NCBI RefSeq assembly: GCF_038008325.1 | Contig: NZ_JBBOYW010000001.1 | Location: 2,656,001-2,720,000, forward strand | From: Lysinibacillus sp. FSL K6-0232 | Lineage (GTDB): Bacteria; Bacillota; Bacilli; Bacillales_A; Planococcaceae | Reading direction: 5' to 3' | DNA: 64,000 bases | Part shown: piece by piece, positions 39,597 through 47,898 of the stretch | Layout: each line of letters begins with the position of its first letter | Position numbering within the stretch: the first letter of the stretch is position 1 | Translations under genes and position numbers: made by a program | The notes under the pieces: generated by a model | Seen by the model: only the letters and a program-made list of their open reading frames with translations | Told to the model about the DNA's origin: nothing | Database searches by the model: none

Positions 39597-40387
39597 TTCA
39601 CAAATCTATCAATATCGTACCACAATTTTGGCCAATAAGTGAGAGCGCGTTTTGTAAATGGCACTAAATAATCTAAAAATACTAGCTGCTGCTCGAGTGG
39701 TAAATCCACAGCAAACAGCCATTCACGTAATAACTCATTTGGATATTTCAAACGATGAAGCTTTCTTTTATCCAGCCGTTTCAGCTCTGGTAACTCTGCA
39801 AATATCTTACCAAGATCGTAATCCACAGCTGGCAATACACGATGCAGCCATAAAATATATTCATCATCTGCTTCTCCAAGGTGCGCTAAATCAAAATCAA
39901 TTAAGCGTAATTGTCCATCAGAGCACCATAAAAAATTATGATGAACAACATCTCCATGTAAAAGCGTGATGTCTTTTTCAGGTGCATCCTCCATCGCTAT
40001 CAACTGTAGCGACTTATCACTATAATGTAAAATTTGATCGATTTCTTCTCTTGTTAAAAATGCCCTAAATTCATTGCGTCTGCTTTTAAAACGCATATAG
40101 CGCATTTGCCATTTTAAAAGCTGTGAGTAGGTATGCAAGCCTGGCACTCGCTGCCAAGCAATTTTTTTATGTGTGTCATGTAAAGTGATTAAGAGCTTAA
40201 GAGCTTCCTTGCGATCTTTTTTATAGGTAAAGTTTGCACCATGGCTTCCTTCTTGCCATGCTTGCACAATTAACTGTTCATCATCACTTTGTACAATTGG
40301 TAAAACGAGGGAAGGCTCCATACAGCCTAGCTGACGATGGATAGCCCTCACCTTCTCCGCAATTTCTACTTGCTTCGCCCGCTTCAC
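39590..40387 (-). CDS. Aminoglycoside phosphotransferase-fold protein, 5' end apparently frameshifted
   Basis: Kinase-like protein of 265 residues from the first in-frame GTG. The APH/CotS fold is clear: ITLLHGDVVHHNFLW (catalytic loop) and LRLIDFDLAHLGEADDEY (metal-binding DFD). It resembles spore-coat-associated CotS/YsxE-type proteins, fitting its place after safA. Homology-like sequence continues upstream of the GTG (AYIVEEVKPNIWKYKYQSNT) to 40451. There, an ATG at 40462-40464 overlapping the safA stop would be in phase if the A-run at 40454-40458 had six rather than five bases. So the intact gene would start MVKKAYIVEE. Either an indel, an assembly error, or slippage explains this. A substrate cannot be named. 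Confidence 0.75.
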   Translation of the reverse strand: MKRAKQVEIAEKVRAIHRQLGCMEPSLVLPIVQSDDEQLIVQAWQEGSHGANFTYKKDRKEALKLLITLHDTHKKIAWQRVPGLHTYSQLLKWQMRYMRFKSRRNEFRAFLTREEIDQILHYSDKSLQLIAMEDAPEKDITLLHGDVVHHNFLWCSDGQLRLIDFDLAHLGEADDEYILWLHRVLPAVDYDLGKIFAELPELKRLDKRKLHRLKYPNELLREWLFAVDLPLEQQLVFLDYLVPFTKRALTYWPKLWYDIDRFVKK

Positions 40388-40457
40388 AAAATAAGTATTC
40401 GATTGATATTTATATTTCCAAATATTTGGCTTTACTTCTTCAACAATATACGCTTTT

Positions 40458-41543
40458 TCACCATCGATAAGGCGTCATCCCGCCTGGGAAATAATGCGGT
40501 GGCATCCAAGGACCACCTGACGGGCATGGAGGCGGTGGACAGTGACAAGGGTCCATATACCAAGTAGGCATCATCATTGGTTGCGGTTGTGTACCACATC
40601 CGCAGGATTGACCCATATTCATATCAGGCATCATCATTGGCGGTGGTTGCGTACCACATCCACAAGACTGACCCATATTCATATCAGGCATCATCATTGG
40701 TTGCGGTTGTGTACCACATCCACAGGATTGACCCATATTCATATCAAATTGTGGCTGCATCTGTGTATCATGTTTTGGGAAAAACGGTGTAGATTCTAAG
40801 AAATCATCTATCCCCCCGATCTTTTGCTTTGGCATATCACAAGGCATTGGCTGCTGTGGCATCATATACGGCTCGACTTGTGGCTGCATTGGCATTTGCC
40901 ACCACATTTGATGATAAACAGGCTGATGGCAGCTCGGACAATATGGAACAGCAGGCATTTGTGGCATCATTTGCACTGGTGGCGGTGGCGCTGGTTGAGG
41001 CTGTGGCTTCGGTGGTGGCGGTTCTGGCTTTGGTTTAGCGACAGGTGGTGGTACTGGTGCTGGTTTCGGCGGTGGCTGTATTTGTACTGGCGGTGTAACA
41101 TTTTGCTCAACTTGCGGCATCACCACTTGCTGATGCCAATTCATTTCCACAGGCTGCGGCACCCACATTGGCTGTTGTGGCATTTGCATCGGCATTGGTA
41201 TCGGTATTGGTATCATACGTGGCTCCGGCATCGGCATTGGAGCTGGTGGTGGCGGCACAATGGGCGGCGGTGGTGGCGTTGGCTTCTGTACCTCTTTTTT
41301 AGGTGCTTCCTTCGTAATAGGAGCCTCCTTTGGTACCTGTGTTTCCTTCTTCGGCATCTCCTTAGGTGAATGGCGCTGCGACTCTTTATTTATTTTTTCA
41401 GGCAAAATAATTTCCATACCTGGAACAATATAATCTGGGTTGGCAAGATGGACATTGAGCCGCTTCAAATCTTCAAACGAAATGCCGTACTCTTTCGCAA
41501 TCTTCCACAATGTATCTCCCTTTTGAACAATATGAATACGCAA
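40458..41543 (-). CDS. safA: Spore coat assembly protein SafA (LysM)
   Basis: Inner-coat morphogenetic protein of 361 residues. It starts with a LysM domain (RIHIVQKGDTLWKIAKEYG) that targets the forespore/cortex surface. A long Pro/Gln/Met-rich low-complexity region follows, then a C-terminal run of three 20-residue repeats around NMGQSCGCGTQ. It ends in a Pro/Trp/Cys-rich tail (PCHCPPPPCP). The start is taken as TTG at 41543: GGGAGG lies 6 bp before it and SafA proteins start at this LysM strand; codons upstream to 41627 are unlikely to be used. It should be sigma-E dependent in the mother cell by analogy. Divergent from niaR. Confidence 0.88.
   Translation of the reverse strand: MRIHIVQKGDTLWKIAKEYGISFEDLKRLNVHLANPDYIVPGMEIILPEKINKESQRHSPKEMPKKETQVPKEAPITKEAPKKEVQKPTPPPPPIVPPPPAPMPMPEPRMIPIPIPMPMQMPQQPMWVPQPVEMNWHQQVVMPQVEQNVTPPVQIQPPPKPAPVPPPVAKPKPEPPPPKPQPQPAPPPPVQMMPQMPAVPYCPSCHQPVYHQMWWQMPMQPQVEPYMMPQQPMPCDMPKQKIGGIDDFLESTPFFPKHDTQMQPQFDMNMGQSCGCGTQPQPMMMPDMNMGQSCGCGTQPPPMMMPDMNMGQSCGCGTQPQPMMMPTWYMDPCHCPPPPCPSGGPWMPPHYFPGGMTPYRW
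40561..40740. repeat. Three 60-bp tandem repeats inside safA
   Basis: Positions 40561-40620, 40621-40680 and 40681-40740 are near-identical 60 bp units, each encoding MMMPDMNMGQSCGCGTQP-type 20-mers. Whole-codon length keeps the frame, so copy number could vary between strains. Confidence 0.95.
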
Positions 41544-41683
41544 TTTTTTCCTCCCTTCCTCTCTACGTATCATATGTTCAATGTTGCATTTGGATACAAA
41601 AATTTCAGCAAGTTCGAAATGCTTCATGGTACACTATTTCATAGGGAATGCGATTTCCTGTATTATAGGCAGAGGTGAGCAAT

Positions 41684-42223
41684 GTGAAAAAAATGTTAGG
41701 CGAAGAACGCCGACTGCAATTACTAGCACAATTAAAAAAAAGTAAAGCACCTATTACAGGAACAGACCTAGCTAAATTTGCAAATGTTTCTAGACAGGTT
41801 ATTGTCAATGATATGACATTATTAAAAGCTAGGAATGAGCCAATTATTGCCACAAGCCAAGGCTATCTTTATATGCAGCAGGAACAATTTCAACATACGG
41901 TTGAGCGTACATTCGCATGTTCGCATACTTCTGAACAAACAGAGGATGAATTACTGACGATTGTCGATTGTGGAGGAACCGTTAAAAATGTGACTGTTGA
42001 ACATCCTATCTATGGTGAGCTAACAGCCTCCATTATGGTAGCAAATCGCCATGAGGTAAAACAATTTATTGAGCGTGTTAATGAAACACAGGCAAATTAT
42101 TTATCTGCTCTTACGGGGGGCATTCATTTGCATGTAATTGCTGCACCATCTGTAGAGGTATTAGCATTAATTGAACAAGCTTTACAGCAAAAAGGCTATT
42201 TAGTAACAGAAAACACAGTATGA
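41684..42223 (+). CDS. niaR: Niacin-responsive transcriptional repressor NiaR (YrxA)
   Basis: Represses NAD synthesis or niacin uptake genes when nicotinic acid is bound. The 179-residue protein has an N-terminal HTH_11 domain (RLQLLAQLKKSKAPITGTDL, ANVSRQVIVNDMTLLKARN). A 3H domain follows, named for its histidines, visible in VEHPIYGELTA, NRHEVKQF and GGIHLHVIAA. The start is set at GTG 41684, with AGAGGTG just upstream. In B. subtilis yrxA adjoins nadB-nadA-nadC and nifS; none are here, so its targets lie elsewhere. Stop lies in a terminator stem. Confidence 0.92.
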   Translation: MKKMLGEERRLQLLAQLKKSKAPITGTDLAKFANVSRQVIVNDMTLLKARNEPIIATSQGYLYMQQEQFQHTVERTFACSHTSEQTEDELLTIVDCGGTVKNVTVEHPIYGELTASIMVANRHEVKQFIERVNETQANYLSALTGGIHLHVIAAPSVEVLALIEQALQQKGYLVTENTV

Positions 42224-42244
42224 CTTGATGCTCATACTGTGTTT
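42210..42244 (+). terminator. Terminator of niaR
   Basis: AACACAGTATGA, 7 nt loop, TCATACTGTGTT then TATT. The niaR TGA is in the first arm. Confidence 0.8.
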
Positions 42245-42248
42245 ATTC

Positions 42249-42371
42249 GTAAATGCGGGTATTTCACTTCTCTTCGTGGATATTACTCCTGTAAGCGCGA
42301 GTATTTCGTTCCCCTTCGTGGGTATTACTCTCATAAGCACGGGTATTTCGCTTTTCCCCGCGGGTATCAGG
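42249..42371. repeat. Three degenerate tandem units of 42 bp
   Basis: Units at 42249-42290, 42291-42332 and 42333-42371 share TAAGC-CGGGTATTTC-CTTC-CTTCGTGGGTATTACTC. The last unit reaches the 3' end of the DCC-family gene. The period equals that of the unrelated-looking repeats at 3827-3966. Confidence 0.8.
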
Positions 42372-42759
42372 AAAGAAATCGTTGTCGCTGTGCAGGTGTA
42401 GGTAATAAACATGCTTGCTTTTGCCCAAATAAACGATAGCGATGCTTTGCAAACCGTCTATACAGCGCATCGCGAATTCGTTGTGGTATCGGCATAAACA
42501 AATAATACAGTGGCCATACTTTATCTAATTTTTTGCCTATTTTTAAAGCCGCTGTAGATTCCATATAAACATTACCATCTTCAATCAGGACAACACTATC
42601 TATATTGTTAGGTATATGAAATTGTTCAAGAAGTGTTTGGCCGACATCACTTTGTAAAGCTGCAAATTGAAAATAGCCAGCTTGATCATGCTTCATAATA
42701 AATTGAACAGTGCTATCACAAAAATTACAAACGCCATCAAATAAAATAATTCCGCCCAT
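42367..42759 (-). CDS. Thiol-disulfide oxidoreductase DCC family protein (DUF393)
   Basis: A 130-residue protein starting GGIILFDGVCNFCDSTVQF with the DxxCxxC signature (here DGVCNFC). FAALQSD and SVVLIEDG follow, then the WPLYYLFMPIPQRIRDALYR membrane-associated segment typical of YuxK-like DCC proteins. Presumed redox role, unproven. The start is ATG at 42759 with AAGGAGGGG upstream; the longer frame would overlap pheA. Its C-terminus borders repeat DNA. Confidence 0.87.
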   Translation of the reverse strand: MGGIILFDGVCNFCDSTVQFIMKHDQAGYFQFAALQSDVGQTLLEQFHIPNNIDSVVLIEDGNVYMESTAALKIGKKLDKVWPLYYLFMPIPQRIRDALYRRFAKHRYRLFGQKQACLLPTPAQRQRFLS

Positions 42760-42781
42760 TATAAACCCCTCCTTGTCATTA

Positions 42782-43660
42782 TTATACCTCATCTGAAGTG
42801 ACGTACGTAAAATATGTACCGAGTGACTTGACCTTACAGCCTAGTGCCGCTAACTCCTCCATTGCACCACGCATCATTGGCTCTTTTTCATCTGCTAAGA
42901 CATCAACCATAAAGAAATAGTCACCTAGCCCTGTTTTCAACGGACGTGATTCAATTTTACTTAAATTTAGCTGACGCCATGCAAACACAGATAATACTTG
43001 ATGCAGGGCTCCTGAACGATCCGTTGGCAATGTAATCATAAATGTTGTTTTAGGCTGCCCCTCTGATAATTCCTGTGGCAAGCGCTTATTTTGCTTTGAT
43101 AGCACAAAGAAGCGTGTATGGTTAAAGTGGAAATCATGGATATTCGACTCCACGATTTCAAGATCGTACTTGTCAGCTGCAGCAGCATTGCCTACTGCGG
43201 CGATACAGCTATGTGGATTTTCTGCTACATATTTTGCCGCGGCTGCTGTGGAGGTTGTTTGGTGTAAGGGTACATGGCTGAATCGATAAAATAAATATTT
43301 ATGGCATTGCGCCAAAGCATGTGGGTGCGAATAAACACCCTCTATAGCCTGCCAATGCTCTTTTTGCGCTTTATTAACCATTAAATGTTGCTGGATTTTT
43401 AGCAATAACTCCCCTGTTACATACAGTGTTGCCTCATGAAATAAATAATCTAATGTAAGCGGCACAGAGCCCTCTAAGGCATTTTCTAATGGTACGACCG
43501 CTAAATCCACCTTACCCTCTGCTACTGCCTCAATGCATTCTGGAATCGTTGCACACGGTACAAGCCACTCATTTGGAAAAATAGCCTTTGTAGCTAAATA
43601 TGTAAATGATGCTTCTGGTCCTAAATATGCGATTCGATTTTCCCATTGTTGTTTTATCAT
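42782..43660 (-). CDS. pheA: Prephenate dehydratase
   Basis: Converts prephenate to phenylpyruvate in phenylalanine synthesis. The 292-residue protein starts RIAYLGPEASFTYLA. It has VVPLENALEGSVPLTLDYL, HTRFFVLSKQNK (the TRF motif) and a C-terminal ACT domain with ALHQVLSVFAWRQLNLSKIE and ESRPLKTGLGDYFFMVD for Phe feedback. The start is ATG at 43660 (AAAGGAGG upstream). A 213 bp gap with a strong hairpin separates it from pheB. Confidence 0.96.
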   Translation of the reverse strand: MIKQQWENRIAYLGPEASFTYLATKAIFPNEWLVPCATIPECIEAVAEGKVDLAVVPLENALEGSVPLTLDYLFHEATLYVTGELLLKIQQHLMVNKAQKEHWQAIEGVYSHPHALAQCHKYLFYRFSHVPLHQTTSTAAAAKYVAENPHSCIAAVGNAAAADKYDLEIVESNIHDFHFNHTRFFVLSKQNKRLPQELSEGQPKTTFMITLPTDRSGALHQVLSVFAWRQLNLSKIESRPLKTGLGDYFFMVDVLADEKEPMMRGAMEELAALGCKVKSLGTYFTYVTSDEV

Positions 43661-43695
43661 GGCAATTGCCTCCTTTATGGCATCTATTACAAAAT

Positions 43696-43742
43696 AAGGA
43701 GCAGTCCCTGATGATCGACCAATCACACGAGGACAGCTCCTT
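43696..43742 (-). promoter_or_regulatory. Hairpin between pheB and pheA (possible attenuator)
   Basis: Minus strand AAGGAGCTGTCC pairs with GGGACTGCTCCTT across a 23 nt loop and is followed by ATTTTGT. It could end most transcripts from pheB or fold the pheA leader. A second, weaker pair (GATGCTTG/CAAGCATATC) lies upstream near 43790-43830. No T-box sequence is present. Confidence 0.4.
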
Positions 43743-43873
43743 CTTTGAGCTATTTTATATAACCATTATGATATTTGGTTCCTCACCAATCGATATGCTT
43801 GATTGTCTAGTAAATAGCAAGCATCTAGGCTGGCGATAACCTTTATGTTTCTTAGAACGAAAAGGATTGAACA

Positions 43874-44329
43874 CTATAATGCACCAGAGCTAATTACTTC
43901 TGCTGATTCCACAAAGTCTAGGCGTTTTAGTTGTTGAATCAAATCATCCAGCTCACATGTCATGCTTGTAACATCTAGTGATAATGTTACGTTGGCACGC
44001 CCTTGAATAGGGATTGTTTGGTGGATGGTTAATACATTACAATGTGTCATCGTCACCGTTTCTAAAAGCTTGGCAAGTGTTCCTTTTCTGTCTTGAAGCT
44101 GTAAAAAGACTGTTAAAATGCGTTCCTGCACAATTGAATGAAACGGAAATACAGCATCACGATATTTGTAAAACGCACTTCGCGATAAATCCACCTGCTT
44201 TACCGCATCCCAAATGGAGGATACTGAACCACTTGACAGTAGGTGCTTCGCCTCCAAAGTTTTTTGCATTGCATCCGTTAAAACATCTTCACGAACTAAA
44301 TAATATCGCTGATTCGCAACATTCTTCAT
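43874..44329 (-). CDS. pheB: ACT-domain protein PheB (UPF0735)
   Basis: A 151-residue protein. The N-terminal half is helical and winged-helix-like (SIWDAVKQVDLSRSAFYKYR, DAVFPFHS) and the C-terminal ACT domain includes LQDRKGTLAKLLETV and NVLTIHQTIPIQGRANVTLS. In B. subtilis pheB lies between obg and pheA and is probably a Phe-responsive regulator; enzymatic function has not been shown. The start is ATG at 44329 (AGGGGG upstream). Confidence 0.92.
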   Translation of the reverse strand: MKNVANQRYYLVREDVLTDAMQKTLEAKHLLSSGSVSSIWDAVKQVDLSRSAFYKYRDAVFPFHSIVQERILTVFLQLQDRKGTLAKLLETVTMTHCNVLTIHQTIPIQGRANVTLSLDVTSMTCELDDLIQQLKRLDFVESAEVISSGAL

Positions 44330-44353
44330 ACGCTTCCCCCTAAAACTCATGTC

Positions 44354-45643
44354 TTAATCGACAAATTCAAATTCAAACTCTTGTAGGCGTACTGTATCGC
44401 CATCCTGTGCTCCACGTTGACGTAAAGCCTCGTCCACGCCCATTGCACGTAATTGACGTGCAAAACGACGAACGCCATCTTCACGGCTAAAGTCTGTCAT
44501 TTTAAATAGACGTTCAATTGCATAACCACTGATGATAAATGTCCCATCATCATCACGAGTGATTTCAAATTCCTCGCCTTTTGCCTCATGCTTATACATA
44601 ACCGTTGCCTCTGATTGCTCCTCTATATCATCATATAGTGGGAATTCAGGTGTTACTTCAAGTAAATCAGCAATCGCAAATAATAGCTCTTTTAAGCCTT
44701 GACGTGAAATCGCTGAGATTGGGAAAATTTGAACATCTTCTCCTACCTTTTGGCGGAATTTTAGTAAGTTTTCTTCTGCATCTGGCATATCCATTTTATT
44801 GGCTACAATAATTTGTGGACGCTCTGTTAAACGAAGATTATATTGTTTAAGCTCTTCATTAATTGTTAAATAATCTTCATACGGGTCACGCCCTTCCATT
44901 CCTGACATATCAATCACATGGACAATAACACGTGTACGTTCAATATGTCGTAAAAACTGATGACCTAATCCAACTCCTTGATGCGCCCCTTCAATAAGCC
45001 CAGGTAAATCTGCCATCGCAAAACTACGGTGATCATCTGTTTCAATCATGCCTAGATTCGGTACAATTGTTGTAAAGTGATATGCACCAATTTTTGGTTT
45101 TGCTGCAGAAACAACAGATAAAAGTGTTGATTTACCAACACTTGGGAAACCTACTAGCCCTACATCTGCTAAAACTTTTAACTCTAATATAACATTTAAT
45201 TCTTGCCCTGGCTCACCTTTTTCAGAAAGTTCTGGCGCTGGATTTGCAGGTGTTGCAAACCTTGAATTTCCACGTCCACCGCGTCCTGCTTTTGCAATGA
45301 CAGCTCTTTGGCCATGCTCCACTAAATCGGCAATAACAGCTTCTGTTTCTTCATTAATAACAACTGTTCCCGGTGGTACTTTGATAATTAAATCTTCCGC
45401 ATTTTTGCCATGCATGCCTTTACTCATCCCATGCTCACCACGAGGTGCTTTAAAATGGCGTTTGTAGCGGAAATCCATTAATGTACGTAGGCCTTCATCT
45501 ACTTCAAATACAACGTTTCCACCGTGACCACCATCGCCACCAGCTGGACCACCATTTGGTACATATTTTTCTCGGCGAAAGGCCACCATACCATCTCCGC
45601 CATCGCCACCTTTTACATAAATCTTTACGTGATCGACAAACAT
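44354..45643 (-). CDS. obg: GTPase Obg (CgtA)
   Basis: Essential ribosome-assembly and stress GTPase, also needed for sporulation initiation. 429 residues in three domains. The glycine-rich Obg fold is first ([19 protein letters not shown], residues 1-158). The G domain has [22 protein letters not shown] and NKMDMPDAE (about 160-330), and the OCT domain is C-terminal (about 350-429). Lies 5 bp after spo0B, the conserved pair. Confidence 0.98.
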   Translation of the reverse strand: MFVDHVKIYVKGGDGGDGMVAFRREKYVPNGGPAGGDGGHGGNVVFEVDEGLRTLMDFRYKRHFKAPRGEHGMSKGMHGKNAEDLIIKVPPGTVVINEETEAVIADLVEHGQRAVIAKAGRGGRGNSRFATPANPAPELSEKGEPGQELNVILELKVLADVGLVGFPSVGKSTLLSVVSAAKPKIGAYHFTTIVPNLGMIETDDHRSFAMADLPGLIEGAHQGVGLGHQFLRHIERTRVIVHVIDMSGMEGRDPYEDYLTINEELKQYNLRLTERPQIIVANKMDMPDAEENLLKFRQKVGEDVQIFPISAISRQGLKELLFAIADLLEVTPEFPLYDDIEEQSEATVMYKHEAKGEEFEITRDDDGTFIISGYAIERLFKMTDFSREDGVRRFARQLRAMGVDEALRQRGAQDGDTVRLQEFEFEFVD

Positions 45644-45648
45644 TTACT

Positions 45649-46176
45649 TCACTCCCTATTTGCACTCAAGACATATTGCCAGCGTCTATTTGTCTGTTCA
45701 ATTGTTTGAATGTCGAATTGTGTCAAACCTTTTTCGGTGAATGCATCAGCACTCCATAACCCATTTAGCGTGAATGTCACGGCAAATGTATGATCGTCAA
45801 CACGTATATCAAGCGTTAAGACCTGCTCTGTAAATGGATCTAATGTATCATAAACATGCATAACTGTTTTGTTTAAATAATCTACAACTGTCTGATCAAT
45901 ATCATTGGTCACAGGCTTTTTTATCTCACCATGCAGCTTCCATACTAATGAAGGATAACGCCATCCTGCTGTTTGTAGCCATTCAATTGTTTGTGGTAAT
46001 TGTAGTCGATTTAGGATAGAAAGCACTCGTAATTGCTCTGAATAGTGTTGAATAAGCTGTTTGGATTCATCAATTCTACCTAAATCTAAATTCATGCGAA
46101 TCAGTTGCAATTGATTCACAAAGTCATGATTTGCAAAACGTAATACTTCACTCACGGTTAGTGATTGATCGTTCAT
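45649..46176 (-). CDS. spo0B: Sporulation initiation phosphotransferase Spo0B
   Basis: Relays phosphate from Spo0F to Spo0A. The 175-residue protein has the phosphorylated His in RFANHDFVNQLQLIRMNL (four-helix hairpin, residues about 12-60), where B. subtilis has RHDWMNKLQLI. A C-terminal degenerate ATPase-like fold follows. The start is ATG at 46176, with GGAG 9 bp upstream. In B. subtilis rpmA precedes spo0B directly; here a MATE gene and a DUF4303 gene intervene. Confidence 0.9.
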   Translation of the reverse strand: MNDQSLTVSEVLRFANHDFVNQLQLIRMNLDLGRIDESKQLIQHYSEQLRVLSILNRLQLPQTIEWLQTAGWRYPSLVWKLHGEIKKPVTNDIDQTVVDYLNKTVMHVYDTLDPFTEQVLTLDIRVDDHTFAVTFTLNGLWSADAFTEKGLTQFDIQTIEQTNRRWQYVLSANRE

Positions 46177-46535
46177 CCCATTCACTCCAATAAAGTTATC
46201 CTTACTAGTATAACAAGTTTTATTGTATTTTTCCCCTTAATTCTTCTTTGAATTTTACGAATGTTTTCTTCAAAACTTTCTCAATCTTTCTTATTCATAT
46301 ATCGACAGTTCCTTATCCCTTATGATAGTATGTTACCAAATTTGATATTCATTTATATAAGTCAAAGAGAAACGCTACTATCGTATATCACTCAGGAAGT
46401 TGCCCAAGAAGAAGTACATATGACTACTGTTCCTTACTATAAAGGGCAAATCGTGCAGCAAGAAGCGTCTATGCACAAAAGCCTTTACACACTGTTATCT
46501 CTTTTTCTGTATACATACTTATAATAAAGGACATT
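46177..46535. other. Intergenic region between spo0B and MATE gene
   Basis: 359 bp, AT-rich, with divergent flanking genes. An 87-codon plus-strand frame (46261-46524) has no ribosome binding site and a Leu/Ser/Tyr-rich composition typical of AT-rich noise. I see no RNA gene or clear promoter. Confidence 0.5.
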
Positions 46536-47846
46536 TTGATAATCATGATTACTTGGAAAACCTATATTTTAATCGCTATTCCGTTAATACTTTCAACGAT
46601 TACAACGCCTATATTAGGGGTTGTTGATACGATGGTCATTGGTCATTTATCTAATGCCTCTTTGATTGGCGGTGTTGCAATTGGTGTAACAATTTTTAAT
46701 ACACTGTATTGGTTGTTTGGCTTTTTACGTGTTAGTACAACCGGAATGGTGGCACAAGCTTTTGGGCAAGACAATATACATGAACAAAAGCTAGCCTTTT
46801 GGCGACCATTACTACTCGCCATCGCGATGGGCTTAGTATTTATTATTTTACAGCAAGTGATATTAATCGTTGCAGCTATTGTTATGAAGGCAGATGCCAC
46901 TGTTTGGCTATATGCGCAACAATATTTTTCAATTCGTATATGGGGAGCGCCGTTTGCGTTAGCTATGTATGTTATTGTTGGCTGGCTTATTGGCGCAAAG
47001 CAGGTAAGAACAACACTATTTCTGCAGTTGTATATGAATATTTTAAATATTATTTTATGTGTTGTCTTCGTGATGATCTTCCATATGGAGATACGGGGAG
47101 TAGCTTTCGCTACCGTTATTGCGGAGATTACAGCACCATTGATTGGGCTTTATCTTTTAAAATCACGCCAGCTTCTTGCAGGCTGGCAAAAACTACGAGC
47201 TGAGCTGTTGAACAAACAGGTTATGCAAATGATGTTTCGTATCAATAGTGACTTTTTCATTCGTACAGCCTGTCTATTAACTGCCTTCACACTTTTTACA
47301 TCCATTGGTGCATCCATCAGTGTGGATATTTTAGCAGCTAATACAATTTTATTTCAGCTTCATTTTGTTTTTGCTTACTTTTTTGATGGGCTTGCCAATG
47401 CATCCAGTATCTATATTGGCAATGCAGTGGGCAGTAACAATAAACAGCTCTACAATCAAACGATTCGTATTTCATTCTGGTGGTCATCTGGACTTGCAAT
47501 TGGGCTATCCACTCTCTTTTATTTCTTAGGGCCTACTATTTTAGCAAGCTTTACAAATATTGAAGCCATCTATCAGCTAACATTGCAATATCAAATGTGG
47601 CTTGTGCTATTCCCACTTGTTGGCTTTTGGGCATTAATGCTAAGTGGTATTTTCTCAGGTGCAATGATGATTGCCCCCATTCGTAATTCGCATATTTGGG
47701 CATTAATAAGCTATGTGTTAACATTGGCAATTTTTCTGCCGCTGTGGGGAAATCATGGGCTATGGTTTGCATTTATTGTATTTACAATAGGAAGAAGCCT
47801 CTTTTTAGCCATCTATCAGCCTCGACTAGCAAAGCTTTTTGTCTAA
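46536..47846 (+). CDS. MATE-family efflux transporter (DinF-like)
   Basis: Twelve-helix multidrug exporter of about 433-436 residues. It opens TWKTYILIAIPLILSTITTP followed by ILGVVDTMVIGHLSNASLIG, the D-T-IGH signature of the DinF branch, and has a matching second half starting near RINSDFFIRTACLLTAFTLF. The start is uncertain: TTG at 46536 lies 4-5 bp after AAAGGA, whereas ATG at 46545 lies 13 bp after it. Substrate unknown. A single-gene unit with its own terminator, inserted in an otherwise conserved sporulation/ribosome block. Confidence 0.87.
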   Translation: MIIMITWKTYILIAIPLILSTITTPILGVVDTMVIGHLSNASLIGGVAIGVTIFNTLYWLFGFLRVSTTGMVAQAFGQDNIHEQKLAFWRPLLLAIAMGLVFIILQQVILIVAAIVMKADATVWLYAQQYFSIRIWGAPFALAMYVIVGWLIGAKQVRTTLFLQLYMNILNIILCVVFVMIFHMEIRGVAFATVIAEITAPLIGLYLLKSRQLLAGWQKLRAELLNKQVMQMMFRINSDFFIRTACLLTAFTLFTSIGASISVDILAANTILFQLHFVFAYFFDGLANASSIYIGNAVGSNNKQLYNQTIRISFWWSSGLAIGLSTLFYFLGPTILASFTNIEAIYQLTLQYQMWLVLFPLVGFWALMLSGIFSGAMMIAPIRNSHIWALISYVLTLAIFLPLWGNHGLWFAFIVFTIGRSLFLAIYQPRLAKLFV

Positions 47847-47849
47847 CAT

Positions 47850-47898
47850 AAGCATTCAGTATGTTGTAGCTATCACACACTGAATGCTGCTTTATTTT
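47850..47898 (+). terminator. Terminator of MATE gene
   Basis: AGCATTCAGT, 19 nt loop, ACTGAATGCT then GCTTTATTTTAT. Confidence 0.7.

Noticed and set aside
40824-41369. 181-codon His/Trp/Leu-rich plus-strand frame
   Set aside because: It is the antisense of the proline/glutamine-rich safA region; shadow frame.
43606-43839. 77-codon plus-strand frame opposite pheA
   Set aside because: It crosses the pheA start and the hairpin region with no ribosome binding site.
46261-46524. 87-codon plus-strand frame upstream of the MATE gene
   Set aside because: No ribosome binding site and AT-driven composition; treated as non-coding.
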